DNA from: an uncultured Clostridia bacterium
GTDB taxonomy: Bacteria; Bacillota; Clostridia; Oscillospirales; CAG-272
DNA length: 31,701 nt
Assembly: GCA_904501865.1 (NCBI GenBank)
Contig: CAJGCF010000007.1
Coordinates: 1 to 31,701, forward strand
Direction: 5' to 3'
Shown here piece after piece: positions 1 to 6,904 of the stretch. The notes beneath the pieces were generated by a model that was not told where the DNA came from, made no database searches, and saw only the letters and a program-made list of their open reading frames with translations. The position numbers and the translations under genes are program-made. Each line of letters opens with the position of its first letter. The first letter of the stretch is position 1.

Positions 1-123
1 AGTGAGCTTGACAACATTCTCGCCTCCCCTCGTGCCCGAGCTATCTATGAGGGTTTTTCTCATCGCCGCGCCTCCGAGCAGGTCTGCCGCAGGTGCGGAT
101 ACGCCAAGCGCTTTTCAAAATAA
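1..123 (+). CDS. C-terminal end of a probable radical SAM/SPASM protein (partial)
   Basis: The window opens inside an open frame (frame 1) of 40 codons ending in TAA at 121-123; the start lies outside. The residues read ASPRARAIYEGF, then CRRCGYAKRF just before the stop. A closing CxxC followed by Gly-Tyr and a basic/aromatic tail resembles the end of SPASM domains, which bind auxiliary iron-sulfur clusters in peptide-modifying and PqqE-like radical SAM enzymes. The family call rests on this short tail only. The frame ends just before a hairpin at 127-160 that could serve as its terminator as well as that of the opposing gene. Confidence 0.5.
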   Translation, partial: SELDNILASPRARAIYEGFSHRRASEQVCRRCGYAKRFSK

Positions 124-126
124 AAA

Positions 127-160
127 AGACCGCGTGCATCCCAAACGGCGACGCGGTCTT
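127..160 (-). terminator. Intrinsic terminator after the LytTR/DUF3021 operon
   Basis: A perfect 10-bp stem (127-136 with 151-160, arm AAGACCGCGT) encloses a 14-nt loop. Read on the minus strand the stem is followed by a T-rich tail (TTTTTTATTTT once the stem's last bases are included), placing it right after the stop of the DUF3021 gene. On the plus strand the T tract is poorer, so it acts mainly on the minus strand but could also stop the incoming SPASM gene. Confidence 0.8.
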
Positions 161-165
161 CTGAT

Positions 166-591
166 TTATACGAGCTTTTTCAAGCTTTTATTAAGCTTTT
201 TCTCGGTCGCCCTGACCGCAAAATACACTGCAAACCAGATAATAAAATAAACTACTACAAAAATCGCGGTAAATATCACGAGTACCATAGGCTCAAAGGG
301 TATCCAATAATTTACAACGTAGCATATCGAATACGCAAGATATATTGTGACGAAATGGCACAGCAGCGACTTTGCGATGCTCCAATGCTCTATCTGATTG
401 AAAACGCTGGCTCCCGCCTGCACAAACGCAAGCAGATACGTTGATACAACGGCAAGTAATATCTGCCAGCCATCAAGGTGAACGTCCTCAAGAGCCGCAC
501 CCAATATAGCGAAAACTATTCCCACAATGATAGGGCCGAAACCGCCGAACATAAGACCTCTGTGAAAAAACTCCTTTAAATATTGATTCAT
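166..591 (-). CDS. DUF3021 family four-helix membrane protein
   Basis: A 141-residue integral membrane protein with four hydrophobic segments (about residues 12-33, 42-60, 74-94 and 101-124) and a basic C-terminal tail. Length, four-helix layout and position directly behind a LytTR-domain regulator match the DUF3021 family. The start codon lies one base past the LytTR stop, so translation is probably coupled. In characterised LytTR regulatory systems (HdrRM and BrsRM of Streptococcus mutans) a small membrane protein encoded beside the LytTR factor antagonises it; by analogy this protein may sense a membrane or peptide signal and restrain its partner. That role is inference. No catalytic residues are visible. 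Confidence 0.75.
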   Translation of the reverse strand: MNQYLKEFFHRGLMFGGFGPIIVGIVFAILGAALEDVHLDGWQILLAVVSTYLLAFVQAGASVFNQIEHWSIAKSLLCHFVTIYLAYSICYVVNYWIPFEPMVLVIFTAIFVVVYFIIWFAVYFAVRATEKKLNKSLKKLV

Positions 592-592
592 A

Positions 593-1024
593 CTAAAAAC
601 CTATCCTTTCTTTAACTTCTTTAAGTTGACGGCGAGACACGTAGTCACGGTATCCGCTCTTCATCACGACGCAAAGAGCGCCTCCTATCGATGTGGTAAA
701 CCTATCCACCGCGCAGACACGGACTAAGCAGGACTGATTTATTCTGACAAAGTCCCGTCCAAAGCGTTCCTCTGCCTGATAAAGCCTTGTTTTGAGCTGG
801 TATTTTGCCTTGTCCGTTATGGCATAGACGCGTCCATCCTCTACAGTGAAGCATTCAATGTCACGGGTGTCAAGCCTGACTATCTCCTCTCCGCGATATC
901 CGATCAGAGCCTCGTCGCTCTCGGAAAGCAGCTCCTCAAGCCGCTCTATCAAGGAGTGCCGACTCTTAGCATATATCAGCACCTCTTCCTCGCGCTCGCT
1001 ATCAATAAAAACACTGTATTTCAT
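593..1024 (-). CDS. LytTR-domain DNA-binding regulator
   Basis: A 143-residue cytoplasmic protein. Residues about 45-143 form a LytTR DNA-binding domain, recognisable from the segments CFTVEDGRVYAIT, YQAEERFGRDFVRINQSCLV and the C-terminal SRRQLKEVKERIGF. The first ~40 residues are a short alpha/beta region rather than a phosphoreceiver domain, so it is not a classical two-component regulator. This single-domain layout next to DUF3021 is common in Bacillota. The start has a strong SD (CGGAGG, 6 nt upstream) preceded by a small hairpin. Transcription comes from the promoter at 1081-1108. Targets cannot be read from sequence; autoregulation is usual for such systems. Confidence 0.85.
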   Translation of the reverse strand: MKYSVFIDSEREEEVLIYAKSRHSLIERLEELLSESDEALIGYRGEEIVRLDTRDIECFTVEDGRVYAITDKAKYQLKTRLYQAEERFGRDFVRINQSCLVRVCAVDRFTTSIGGALCVVMKSGYRDYVSRRQLKEVKERIGF

Positions 1025-1080
1025 CTATTACCTCCGTTTTTCTCCCGCGTGACGCAGGACTTTCTCTGTCCTACACCTAC

Positions 1081-1108
1081 ATTATACACCCACAAAAAAT
1101 AAAGTCAA
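1081..1108 (-). promoter_or_regulatory. Sigma-A promoter for the LytTR/DUF3021 operon
   Basis: On the minus strand TTGACT (1103-1108) and TATAAT (1081-1086) are separated by 16 bp. The 5' leader of roughly 50 nt contains a hairpin (arms within 1044-1058) directly ahead of the SD. The 1109-1219 interval between this promoter and the divergent aroF promoter is AT-rich, with no gene seen. Confidence 0.65.
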
Positions 1109-1219
1109 TATCCTTTGTTTATGCGGTACTTTTCTCTCACTATTCGGTGTTTATTTGCCAACAGACGTGCATTGAGAACTGTTTTTTGAGACATTTCAGC
1201 ACAAATTTCAAAAAGCATA

Positions 1220-1248
1220 TTGACAAACGAAGAAAAGAGTGCTAAACT
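1220..1248 (+). promoter_or_regulatory. Sigma-A promoter of the aromatic amino acid operon
   Basis: TTGACA at 1220-1225, 17-bp spacer, TAAACT at 1243-1248, with TG at 1240-1241 forming an extended -10 element. Transcription should begin near 1255, giving a leader of about 230 nt before aroF that carries the leader peptide and attenuator. It is the only strong promoter seen in the proper place for the operon. Confidence 0.7.
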
Positions 1249-1280
1249 ATTAATATCAAGAAAGAAAGAGGAAAAGTGAA

Positions 1281-1340
1281 ATGTTCTCCGCAAGCTTTGC
1301 ATACGCATACTTTTACTTTTATTATTATTACGCTGCGTAA
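1281..1340 (+). CDS. Phe/Tyr-rich attenuation leader peptide of the aro operon
   Basis: A 19-codon frame, MFSASFAYAYFYFYYYYAA, starting with ATG behind a purine-rich SD (AGAGG, about 8 nt spacing) and ending in TAA. Eleven of 19 residues are aromatic: Phe at 2, 6, 11 and 13; Tyr at 8, 10, 12 and 14-17. No Trp is present. It sits about 25 nt from the predicted transcription start and is followed by a terminator hairpin ahead of aroF. This is the arrangement of ribosome-mediated attenuation (as in the pheA, pheST and trp leaders of enterics), here responding to charged tRNA-Tyr and tRNA-Phe. Its last four Tyr codons form the left arm of a stem with 1336-1349, so a stalled ribosome would open that stem. 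The peptide itself probably has no function. Confidence 0.85.
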   Translation: MFSASFAYAYFYFYYYYAA

Positions 1341-1349
1341 TGTAATAAA
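1318..1349 (+). promoter_or_regulatory. Leader stem 1:2 overlapping the Tyr codons
   Basis: Bases 1318-1332 pair with 1336-1349: 14 pairs including one G-U, one bulged T at 1325, and a 3-nt loop. The left arm contains the tandem Tyr codons and the right arm covers the leader stop codon. A ribosome finishing or stalling here necessarily melts the stem, so it is a natural sensor of translation speed. A second pairing, 1361-1369 (CTATGTAAA) with 1419-1428 (one bulge), overlaps the left arm of the terminator and is a candidate antiterminator. Which pairings actually compete is inference. Confidence 0.55.
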
Positions 1350-1411
1350 GGTGATTTGTGCTATGTAAATTTTTGGGGCTCTGCCCGCGGATTTCATATT
1401 TTCCCTTGAAG

Positions 1412-1460
1412 CCGAATGTTTACAGTAGAGATCGCTGTGACGTTCGGTATTTTTATTTTA
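1412..1460 (+). terminator. Attenuator terminator upstream of aroF
   Basis: Arms 1412-1425 (CCGAATGTTTACAG) and 1435-1447 (CTGTGACGTTCGG) form 13 pairs, two of them G-U, with one bulged T and a 9-nt loop. The tail TATTTTTATTTTA follows at once. It lies between the leader peptide and the aroF SD (AAAGGAGA), so it must be read through for the operon to be expressed. No T-box consensus (such as the TGGNACCGCG specifier-end motif) is present, arguing for peptide-coupled attenuation. Confidence 0.8.
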
Positions 1461-1485
1461 GGCTACTACAAAGGAGAAAGCAACA

Positions 1486-2496
1486 ATGATCGCGGTACTT
1501 AAAAACGGAACAAGTGACAAACAAATCGAAAGCTTGAAAAATTGGATAGAATCTCTGGGACTTCAGGTACATCTTTCAAAGGGTGAATATCAGACCATCG
1601 TAGGTCTTGTGGGTGACACGAGCCGAGTTGACGAGGATCTGCTCGTCAGCCTTGACATAGTTGAGACAGTCAAGCGCATATCCGAGCCATTTAAGAGCGC
1701 AAACAGAAAATTCCACCCCGACAACACGGTCGTAAGTGTAGGTGACACAAGTGTTGGCGGTAACATATTCGCAGTTATGGCAGGTCCTTGCTCGGTCGAG
1801 AGTGAGGAGCAGGTCATAGAGATAGCTAAGGCAGTCAAGGCAGCAGGAGCCACAATGCTTCGCGGCGGTGCCTTCAAGCCCCGTACCTCGCCATACGATT
1901 TTCAGGGACTTAAGGCAGAGGGCATAGAGATTCTCCTCAAGGCCAAAGAGGAAACAGGTCTGCCTATCGTCACCGAGATAATGAACGCCGAGCATCTCCC
2001 GCTCTTTGAGAAGGTTGACGTTATTCAGGTGGGCGCGCGCAATATGCAGAATTTTGAGCTTCTCAAGGAGCTTGGCAAAACTCAAAAGCCCATTCTGCTC
2101 AAGAGAGGTCTCTCCGCAACTATCAAGGAGTGGCTTATGTCCGCCGAGTACATTATGGCAGGTGGCAACGAGAATATAATCCTCTGTGAAAGAGGTATCC
2201 GCTCATACGACGCGCAGTATACCAGAAACGTGCTCGACCTCTCTGCTGTTCCCGTGCTTCACGAGCTTACTCACCTGCCTGTAATAGTCGACCCAAGCCA
2301 CGCGACAGGCTCTGCAAAGCTTGTCAAGCCTATGTCTCTGGCGGCGGCGGCTTGCGGTGCGGACGGACTTATGATAGAGGTACACAACAACCCCAAGGCC
2401 GCTCTCTGTGACGGTCCCCAGTCCCTCACCCCCGAGCAGTTTGCGGACGTAATGCAGAGCGCGAAGGCTATAGCCAAAAATGCAAATAATTGTTGA
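1486..2496 (+). CDS. aroF: 3-deoxy-7-phosphoheptulonate synthase (DAHP synthase, type I-beta)
   Basis: A cytoplasmic enzyme of 336 residues that condenses phosphoenolpyruvate with erythrose-4-phosphate, the entry step of the shikimate pathway. Residues 1 to about 65 form the ferredoxin-like regulatory domain of Thermotoga-type enzymes, expected to confer feedback inhibition by Tyr or Phe. The catalytic barrel shows GPCSVES (100-106), GGAFKPRTSPYDFQG (127-141), QVGARNMQN, and DPSHATG (269-275). Likely metal ligands are Cys102, His272, Glu298 and Asp309. The start has an ideal SD (AAAGGAGA). First structural gene of the operon, just behind the attenuator. No chorismate mutase domain is fused to it, unlike some AroA(G)-type enzymes. 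Confidence 0.95.
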   Translation: MIAVLKNGTSDKQIESLKNWIESLGLQVHLSKGEYQTIVGLVGDTSRVDEDLLVSLDIVETVKRISEPFKSANRKFHPDNTVVSVGDTSVGGNIFAVMAGPCSVESEEQVIEIAKAVKAAGATMLRGGAFKPRTSPYDFQGLKAEGIEILLKAKEETGLPIVTEIMNAEHLPLFEKVDVIQVGARNMQNFELLKELGKTQKPILLKRGLSATIKEWLMSAEYIMAGGNENIILCERGIRSYDAQYTRNVLDLSAVPVLHELTHLPVIVDPSHATGSAKLVKPMSLAAAACGADGLMIEVHNNPKAALCDGPQSLTPEQFADVMQSAKAIAKNANNC

Positions 2497-2521
2497 AAAA
2501 ATCCTCATTATTTGGTATAAT
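2493..2521 (+). promoter_or_regulatory. Internal sigma-A promoter ahead of tyrA
   Basis: TTGAAA at 2493-2498, overlapping the aroF stop codon, a 17-bp spacer and a perfect TATAAT at 2516-2521. This would allow tyrA and all downstream genes to be expressed independently of the attenuator that governs aroF. Confidence 0.6.
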
Positions 2522-2572
2522 TAAAAAGGTTAATTTGTATTTGACGTTTCAGGTCTGTTGGAAAGGACTTTT

Positions 2573-3424
2573 ATGATGAAGATAGGAATCGTGGGCCTCG
2601 GTCTCATCGGAGGCTCTATGGCAAAGGCTTACAGAGCCTCCGCGCTTGAGAGCGGCGAGAAAATTCAAATATACGGATGTGACAAAAACGAGTCTATACT
2701 CGGCTTTGCGCAGCTTGACGGTACGCTGGACGGCAGACTCGACGAGTACACTCTGCCCGAGTGTGACGTTGTGTTTCTCGCGCTCTACCCCGTAGCGACA
2801 ATAGAATACCTTGAGGCACAGGCGGCGCTTATAAGCAAGAGCACCACCGTAATAGACCTCTGCGGAACAAAAGAGCAGGTCTGCCGCGTGGGCTTTGCCT
2901 TGGCAGATAGGCACGGATTTACCTTTGTGGGAGGACACCCTATGGCAGGAACGCATTTTTCCGGCTATAAGTATTCCAAGTCCACTCTTTTCAAGGGCGC
3001 TCCTATGGTCATAGTTCCTCCGTCATTCGATGATATCTCTCTGCTCAACAGAATAAAGGAGCTGCTTGCTCCCGTGGGATTTGGCAAATTTTCCTTTACT
3101 ACCGCAGAGGAGCACGACAAGATCATCGCCTTTACCTCACAGCTTGCTCACGTGGTCTCAAACGCCTATGTCAAGAGTCCCACCGCCAAAGCTCACAAGG
3201 GATTCTCGGCGGGAAGCTACAAGGATATGACAAGAGTGGCGTGGCTCAACGAATATATGTGGTCGGAGCTGTTCTTTGAGAACAAGGAGCCTCTGCTCTT
3301 TGAAATAGAGAGCATAATAAGCTCGCTTTCCGAATACCGCGATGCTCTGGTAGAGGGCGACAGAGAAAAAATGACACGTATCCTTCGCGACGGAAGAGTT
3401 GCCAAGGAAGAAATAGACGGATAA
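2573..3424 (+). CDS. tyrA: Prephenate/arogenate dehydrogenase
   Basis: A 283-residue NAD(P)-dependent enzyme that oxidatively decarboxylates prephenate to 4-hydroxyphenylpyruvate (or arogenate to Tyr), the committed step to tyrosine. The Rossmann motif GLGLIGGS lies at residues 8-15, followed by LCGTKEQV and the family hallmark GGHPMAG (about 120-126), then FTSQLAHVVSNAY. There is no ACT or chorismate mutase domain, so control is probably transcriptional. I chose ATG 2573 (ATG 2576 is nearly equivalent) because GGAAAGGA at 2560-2567 is correctly spaced for it; an upstream TTG at 2558 overlaps that SD region. It follows aroF by 76 bp, within which lies a promoter. Confidence 0.92.
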   Translation: MMKIGIVGLGLIGGSMAKAYRASALESGEKIQIYGCDKNESILGFAQLDGTLDGRLDEYTLPECDVVFLALYPVATIEYLEAQAALISKSTTVIDLCGTKEQVCRVGFALADRHGFTFVGGHPMAGTHFSGYKYSKSTLFKGAPMVIVPPSFDDISLLNRIKELLAPVGFGKFSFTTAEEHDKIIAFTSQLAHVVSNAYVKSPTAKAHKGFSAGSYKDMTRVAWLNEYMWSELFFENKEPLLFEIESIISSLSEYRDALVEGDREKMTRILRDGRVAKEEIDG

Positions 3425-3439
3425 CAAAGGGGCACGCAG

Positions 3440-4489
3440 ATGAAAACAGTTACAGTAAGCGCTTCAAAGGTCTACGATATAATAATCGACAAGGGCATAC
3501 TTGACCGTGCGGGAAAGCTTGCCGCTACGGTGGTAAAGCCCTCACGCGCGGCAATACTCACCGACTCAAACGTGGCGCCTCTTTATGCCGAACGGCTTGA
3601 GAGCTCTCTCGGAGCGGCGGGCTTTGAGCCCGTAAGATTCACTGTTGCGGCAGGGGAGCGCTCAAAGAGCGCGGAGAGCTATCTTTCCCTTCTCTCCTTT
3701 CTTGCGCAGAATCACATAACCCGCTCTGATTGCATATTCGCGCTCGGTGGCGGAGTTGTGGGGGACCTCGCGGGATTCGCCGCGGCGACATATCTTCGCG
3801 GAATAAAATTCATTCAGATACCAACCACTCTGCTGGCTATGGTGGACTCCTCGGTGGGCGGCAAGACGGCTATCGACATTCCCGAGGGCAAGAATCTTGT
3901 GGGCGCGTTCTATCAGCCGTCATTAGTCATATGCGACTACTCCACGCTCGACACGCTTCCCGAAAACATTTTTGCGGACGGCTGTGCCGAGGTCATAAAG
4001 TACGGCATCATCAACGACAGACCTCTTTTTGAAAAGCTCAAGTCTCCCATAATGCCTCAGATAGAGGATATTATTGAAAATTGTGTGCGAGATAAGCGCG
4101 ACATCGTCAACCAGGACGAGCGCGACGTTGGAATACGTCAGCTCCTCAATCTCGGTCACACCGCGGCTCACTCTATTGAGGCTCTTTCAAGCTTTGCAAT
4201 ATCTCACGGTAGCGCCGTGGCTATCGGAACGGCTCTCATATCACGGGCGGCAGTCTCTCTCGGTCTTTGCCCCGAGGCAGACCTTGACGAGATAATTTCT
4301 ATGCTCAAATCATATAGACTGCCCACGGAATGCCCCTACAGAGCTTCCGAGCTTGCGAGAACAGCCCTTTCGGACAAAAAAAGAGCAGGCGGAAAGATAA
4401 GCCTTATAATGCCGTGCGGCATAGGTAACTCGCAGATAAAAGAGATAAACGTATCCGAGCTCGAGGACATCTTCTCTCGAGGTCTTTAA
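3440..4489 (+). CDS. aroB: 3-dehydroquinate synthase
   Basis: A 349-residue cytoplasmic NAD- and divalent-metal-dependent enzyme that cyclises DAHP to 3-dehydroquinate, second step of the pathway. Visible motifs are GGGVVGDLAGFAAATYLRGI (103-122), TTLLAMVDSSVGGKTAID (129-146), KNLVGAFYQP (151-160) and GCAEVIKYGI. The usual metal ligands correspond to Glu184, His240 (LNLGHTAAH) and His256 (SHGSAV). Full length for the family. SD AAAGGGG lies 7 nt before the start, 15 bp after tyrA. Confidence 0.96.
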   Translation: MKTVTVSASKVYDIIIDKGILDRAGKLAATVVKPSRAAILTDSNVAPLYAERLESSLGAAGFEPVRFTVAAGERSKSAESYLSLLSFLAQNHITRSDCIFALGGGVVGDLAGFAAATYLRGIKFIQIPTTLLAMVDSSVGGKTAIDIPEGKNLVGAFYQPSLVICDYSTLDTLPENIFADGCAEVIKYGIINDRPLFEKLKSPIMPQIEDIIENCVRDKRDIVNQDERDVGIRQLLNLGHTAAHSIEALSSFAISHGSAVAIGTALISRAAVSLGLCPEADLDEIISMLKSYRLPTECPYRASELARTALSDKKRAGGKISLIMPCGIGNSQIKEINVSELEDIFSRGL

Positions 4490-4498
4490 AAAATAATT

Positions 4499-4521
4499 GC
4501 CGCGTCACGCGGCGGATTGGA
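4499..4521 (+). promoter_or_regulatory. Hairpin plus SD element before aroA
   Basis: A perfect stem GCCGCG/CGCGGC with a TCA loop (4499-4513) runs straight into the SD-like GGATTGGA, 7 nt from TTG 4529. The hairpin-plus-GGAATGGA arrangement recurs before dnaI, the lipoprotein gene and rpoD, which supports both the element and the choice of start. It lies in the 39-bp aroB-aroA gap, so its effect would be on translation or mRNA processing within the operon. Confidence 0.6.
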
Positions 4522-4528
4522 AAACAAA

Positions 4529-5794
4529 TTGGATAAGATATTTCACAACCCTGATATAAAGGGGGAGATAAGAGCCATATCCTCAAAATCCGAGGCCCAC
4601 AGAGCACTTATATGCGCGTCGCTCGGCGACAAGGAAACTTTTATCGAATGTACCGACAGAAACGCCGACATAGACGCAACGGCAAGCTGTCTTTGCGCAC
4701 TCGGCGCAAATATAGACCGGGTACAAAACGGCTTTACAGTAAAGCCCATTGGCGAGGTGACACGTGGCGCTTGCCTTGATTGTAACGAATCAGGCTCTAC
4801 TCTGCGCTTTTTGCTTCCCGTGGCGGCGGCTCTCAAGTCGGATTGCTCTTTTGCGATGCACGGAAGACTTCCACATAGGCCTCTCTCGCCCCTCTACGAG
4901 CTTTTGAACGACAATGGCGTGTGCTTGTCGGCTATGGGCTCAAATCCCCTCACCGTGAGCGGAGGCTTGCGCTCGGGAAACTATTCTATCGCCGCAAACG
5001 TCTCCTCACAGTATATAAGCGGACTTTTATTTGCTCTGTCGGTAACCGAGGGGCAAAGCTCTCTTTGTCTTTTAGGCAAGGTGGAGTCTGCTCCGTATAT
5101 TGATATGACAGTGGACACCCTCGCGGCATTTGGCGATAACGTATCCTATGACAAAGAACAAAATAGATTTATTATAAAAGGCAGCTCCCGTCTCTGCTCA
5201 CCCGAGAAGATATCTGTGGGCGGAGATTGGTCAAACGCCGCATTCTTTCTCTGCGCGGGTGCTATAGGCAAAAAGAGTATTACCGTCTCAAATCTTGATC
5301 TGTCATCGCGTCAGGGAGACCGCGCTGTGCTCGATATTCTGTCCTCTATGGGCGCTAAGATAAGCACGGACGATGACAATGTCACGGTCTTTCCTTCAAA
5401 ACTAACCGCGGTGGACGTTGATGCCGCAAACATTCCCGACCTTGTGCCCATATTGGCGACCGTAGCCTCGGTAAGCGCAGGACAGACGAAAATATACAAC
5501 GCCGGCAGGCTCAGGCTCAAGGAAAGTGACAGAATAGAGAGCGTTTGCAGCTTTCTCTCCTCTCTTGGAGCGGATATTACCGCTACTGACGATGGGATGA
5601 TAATAAATGGAAAAGAAAGACTCGACGGTGGTGAGACCTGCTCATTTGGCGACCATAGAATAGCTATGAGCGCGGCAATAGCCTCTCTCGTATGCACCTA
5701 TCCCGTCACTGTATCGCAATTTGAGGCAATAAACAAATCCTATCCCTCATTTTTGGATAATTTTAACACACTCGTAAGAGAGGACGTATTATGA
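4529..5794 (+). CDS. aroA: 3-phosphoshikimate 1-carboxyvinyltransferase (EPSP synthase)
   Basis: A 421-residue two-domain enzyme that transfers the enolpyruvyl group of PEP to shikimate-3-phosphate. Motifs: SSKSEAHRALI near the N-terminus (the usual GSKS loop reads SSKS), NESGSTLRFLLP in the PEP-binding segment, GRLPHRPLSPL, GDWSNAAFF and LRLKESDRI. The loop NESGST differs from the NAGTAMR of class I enzymes, so it belongs to a divergent clostridial branch. Start: TTG 4529 is preferred because GGATTGGA ends 7 nt before it; an in-frame TTG at 4517 lies inside that SD. Either start is non-ATG. The 3' end overlaps aroC by four bases, implying coupled translation. Confidence 0.93.
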   Translation: MDKIFHNPDIKGEIRAISSKSEAHRALICASLGDKETFIECTDRNADIDATASCLCALGANIDRVQNGFTVKPIGEVTRGACLDCNESGSTLRFLLPVAAALKSDCSFAMHGRLPHRPLSPLYELLNDNGVCLSAMGSNPLTVSGGLRSGNYSIAANVSSQYISGLLFALSVTEGQSSLCLLGKVESAPYIDMTVDTLAAFGDNVSYDKEQNRFIIKGSSRLCSPEKISVGGDWSNAAFFLCAGAIGKKSITVSNLDLSSRQGDRAVLDILSSMGAKISTDDDNVTVFPSKLTAVDVDAANIPDLVPILATVASVSAGQTKIYNAGRLRLKESDRIESVCSFLSSLGADITATDDGMIINGKERLDGGETCSFGDHRIAMSAAIASLVCTYPVTVSQFEAINKSYPSFLDNFNTLVREDVL

Positions 5795-6870
5795 AGGACC
5801 TTTATGGCATAAATTTAAAGCTTAATATTTACGGCGGCTCGCACGACGAAAAGATAGGAATGACGCTTGAAGGTATCCCTGCGGGAGAGGCAATAGACCT
5901 TGATGCCCTCAGGGCGTTTATGGCGCGTCGCGCGCCTGGCCGTGATGCCTATTCGACACAGAGAAAAGAGCCCGACGAGCCCGTATTTATCTCGGGGCTT
6001 GACGGAGACGTCACAAACGGCGACGTTATCGAGGCCGTGATATACAATACAAATCAACGCTCGGGAGATTATTCTTCTCTGCGAGACACGCCCCGCCCCT
6101 CTCACGCCGACTACGCCGCCGTAATGAAGTATGGTCCCGAGGTAGACCTGCGCGGAGGGGGTCACTTTTCAGGAAGGCTCACAGCCCCTATGTGCATAGC
6201 TGGCGGAATCTGTCTTCAGATACTTGCTCGTAAGGGCATATCGGTAGGCGCTCACATAGCATCAATAGGCGGCGTTTTCGACAAGAGCTTCGACCCCGTA
6301 AAGCTTTGCTCCAAGGATCTTGATGCTCTTGCCTCTCTCCCCTTCCCCACAACAGACGAGGGCGTGGGAGAGAGTATGAAGGCAGAAATAGAATCGGCGC
6401 GCGCAGATGGAGATTCGGTGGGCGGTGTTATCGAATGTGGAATAGTCGGACTACCCGCAGGCCTTGGTCAGCATATGTTCGCATCGGTCGAGGGCAGGAT
6501 ATCTGCGGCTGTCTTCGGTATTCCCGCAGTCAAGGGTGTGGAGTTCGGTCTGGGCTTTGGCTCAGCAGGACTGCGAGGCTCAGAAAACAACGATGCCTTC
6601 CGCACTGACGGAACACGAATATATACATCAACCAACAATTCAGGAGGGATACTCGGAGGCATGAGCTCGGGTATGCCCGTTATCTTCCGCGCGGCATTCA
6701 AGCCCACGCCCTCCATAGCAAAGGAGCAGGATAGCGTCTCCCTCTCTAAAATGCAGAACGTCAGAATAACGGTGGGCGGCAGACACGATCCCTGTGTCGT
6801 TCCCCGTGCCGTTCCCGTGGTCGAGGCCGCGGCAGCTCTGGCGGTTCTGGATATGATGCTCGACAAATAA
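5791..6870 (+). CDS. aroC: Chorismate synthase
   Basis: A 359-residue FMN-dependent enzyme making chorismate from EPSP, last step of the common pathway. The two invariant catalytic histidines are present as GGSHDEK (His18) and RPSHADY (His105). The segment DLRGGGHFSGRLTAP replaces the RASARETA segment of proteobacterial enzymes, as in a divergent branch I recall from Clostridia. Later motifs include DSVGGVIECGIVGLPAGLG and GGILGGMSSGMPV. Start overlaps the aroA stop (ATGA), with GAGAGGA as SD. Reduced FMN must be supplied by another flavin reductase, since no fused NADPH domain is seen. Confidence 0.94.
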   Translation: MKDLYGINLKLNIYGGSHDEKIGMTLEGIPAGEAIDLDALRAFMARRAPGRDAYSTQRKEPDEPVFISGLDGDVTNGDVIEAVIYNTNQRSGDYSSLRDTPRPSHADYAAVMKYGPEVDLRGGGHFSGRLTAPMCIAGGICLQILARKGISVGAHIASIGGVFDKSFDPVKLCSKDLDALASLPFPTTDEGVGESMKAEIESARADGDSVGGVIECGIVGLPAGLGQHMFASVEGRISAAVFGIPAVKGVEFGLGFGSAGLRGSENNDAFRTDGTRIYTSTNNSGGILGGMSSGMPVIFRAAFKPTPSIAKEQDSVSLSKMQNVRITVGGRHDPCVVPRAVPVVEAAAALAVLDMMLDK

Positions 6871-6904
6871 ACTAAAGGTTCTTGCTTAAAAGAAAGGCAT
6901 AAAA

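Noticed and set aside
2..250. Open frame on the plus strand, 82 residues
   Set aside because: It reads the wrong frame of the SPASM tail (frame 1 gives CRRCGYAKRF and a stop), then runs through a terminator and antisense to the DUF3021 gene.
1255..1485. T-box riboswitch or TRAP site before aroF
   Set aside because: No T-box conserved motif and no series of GAG/UAG triplets; the leader peptide explains the region better.
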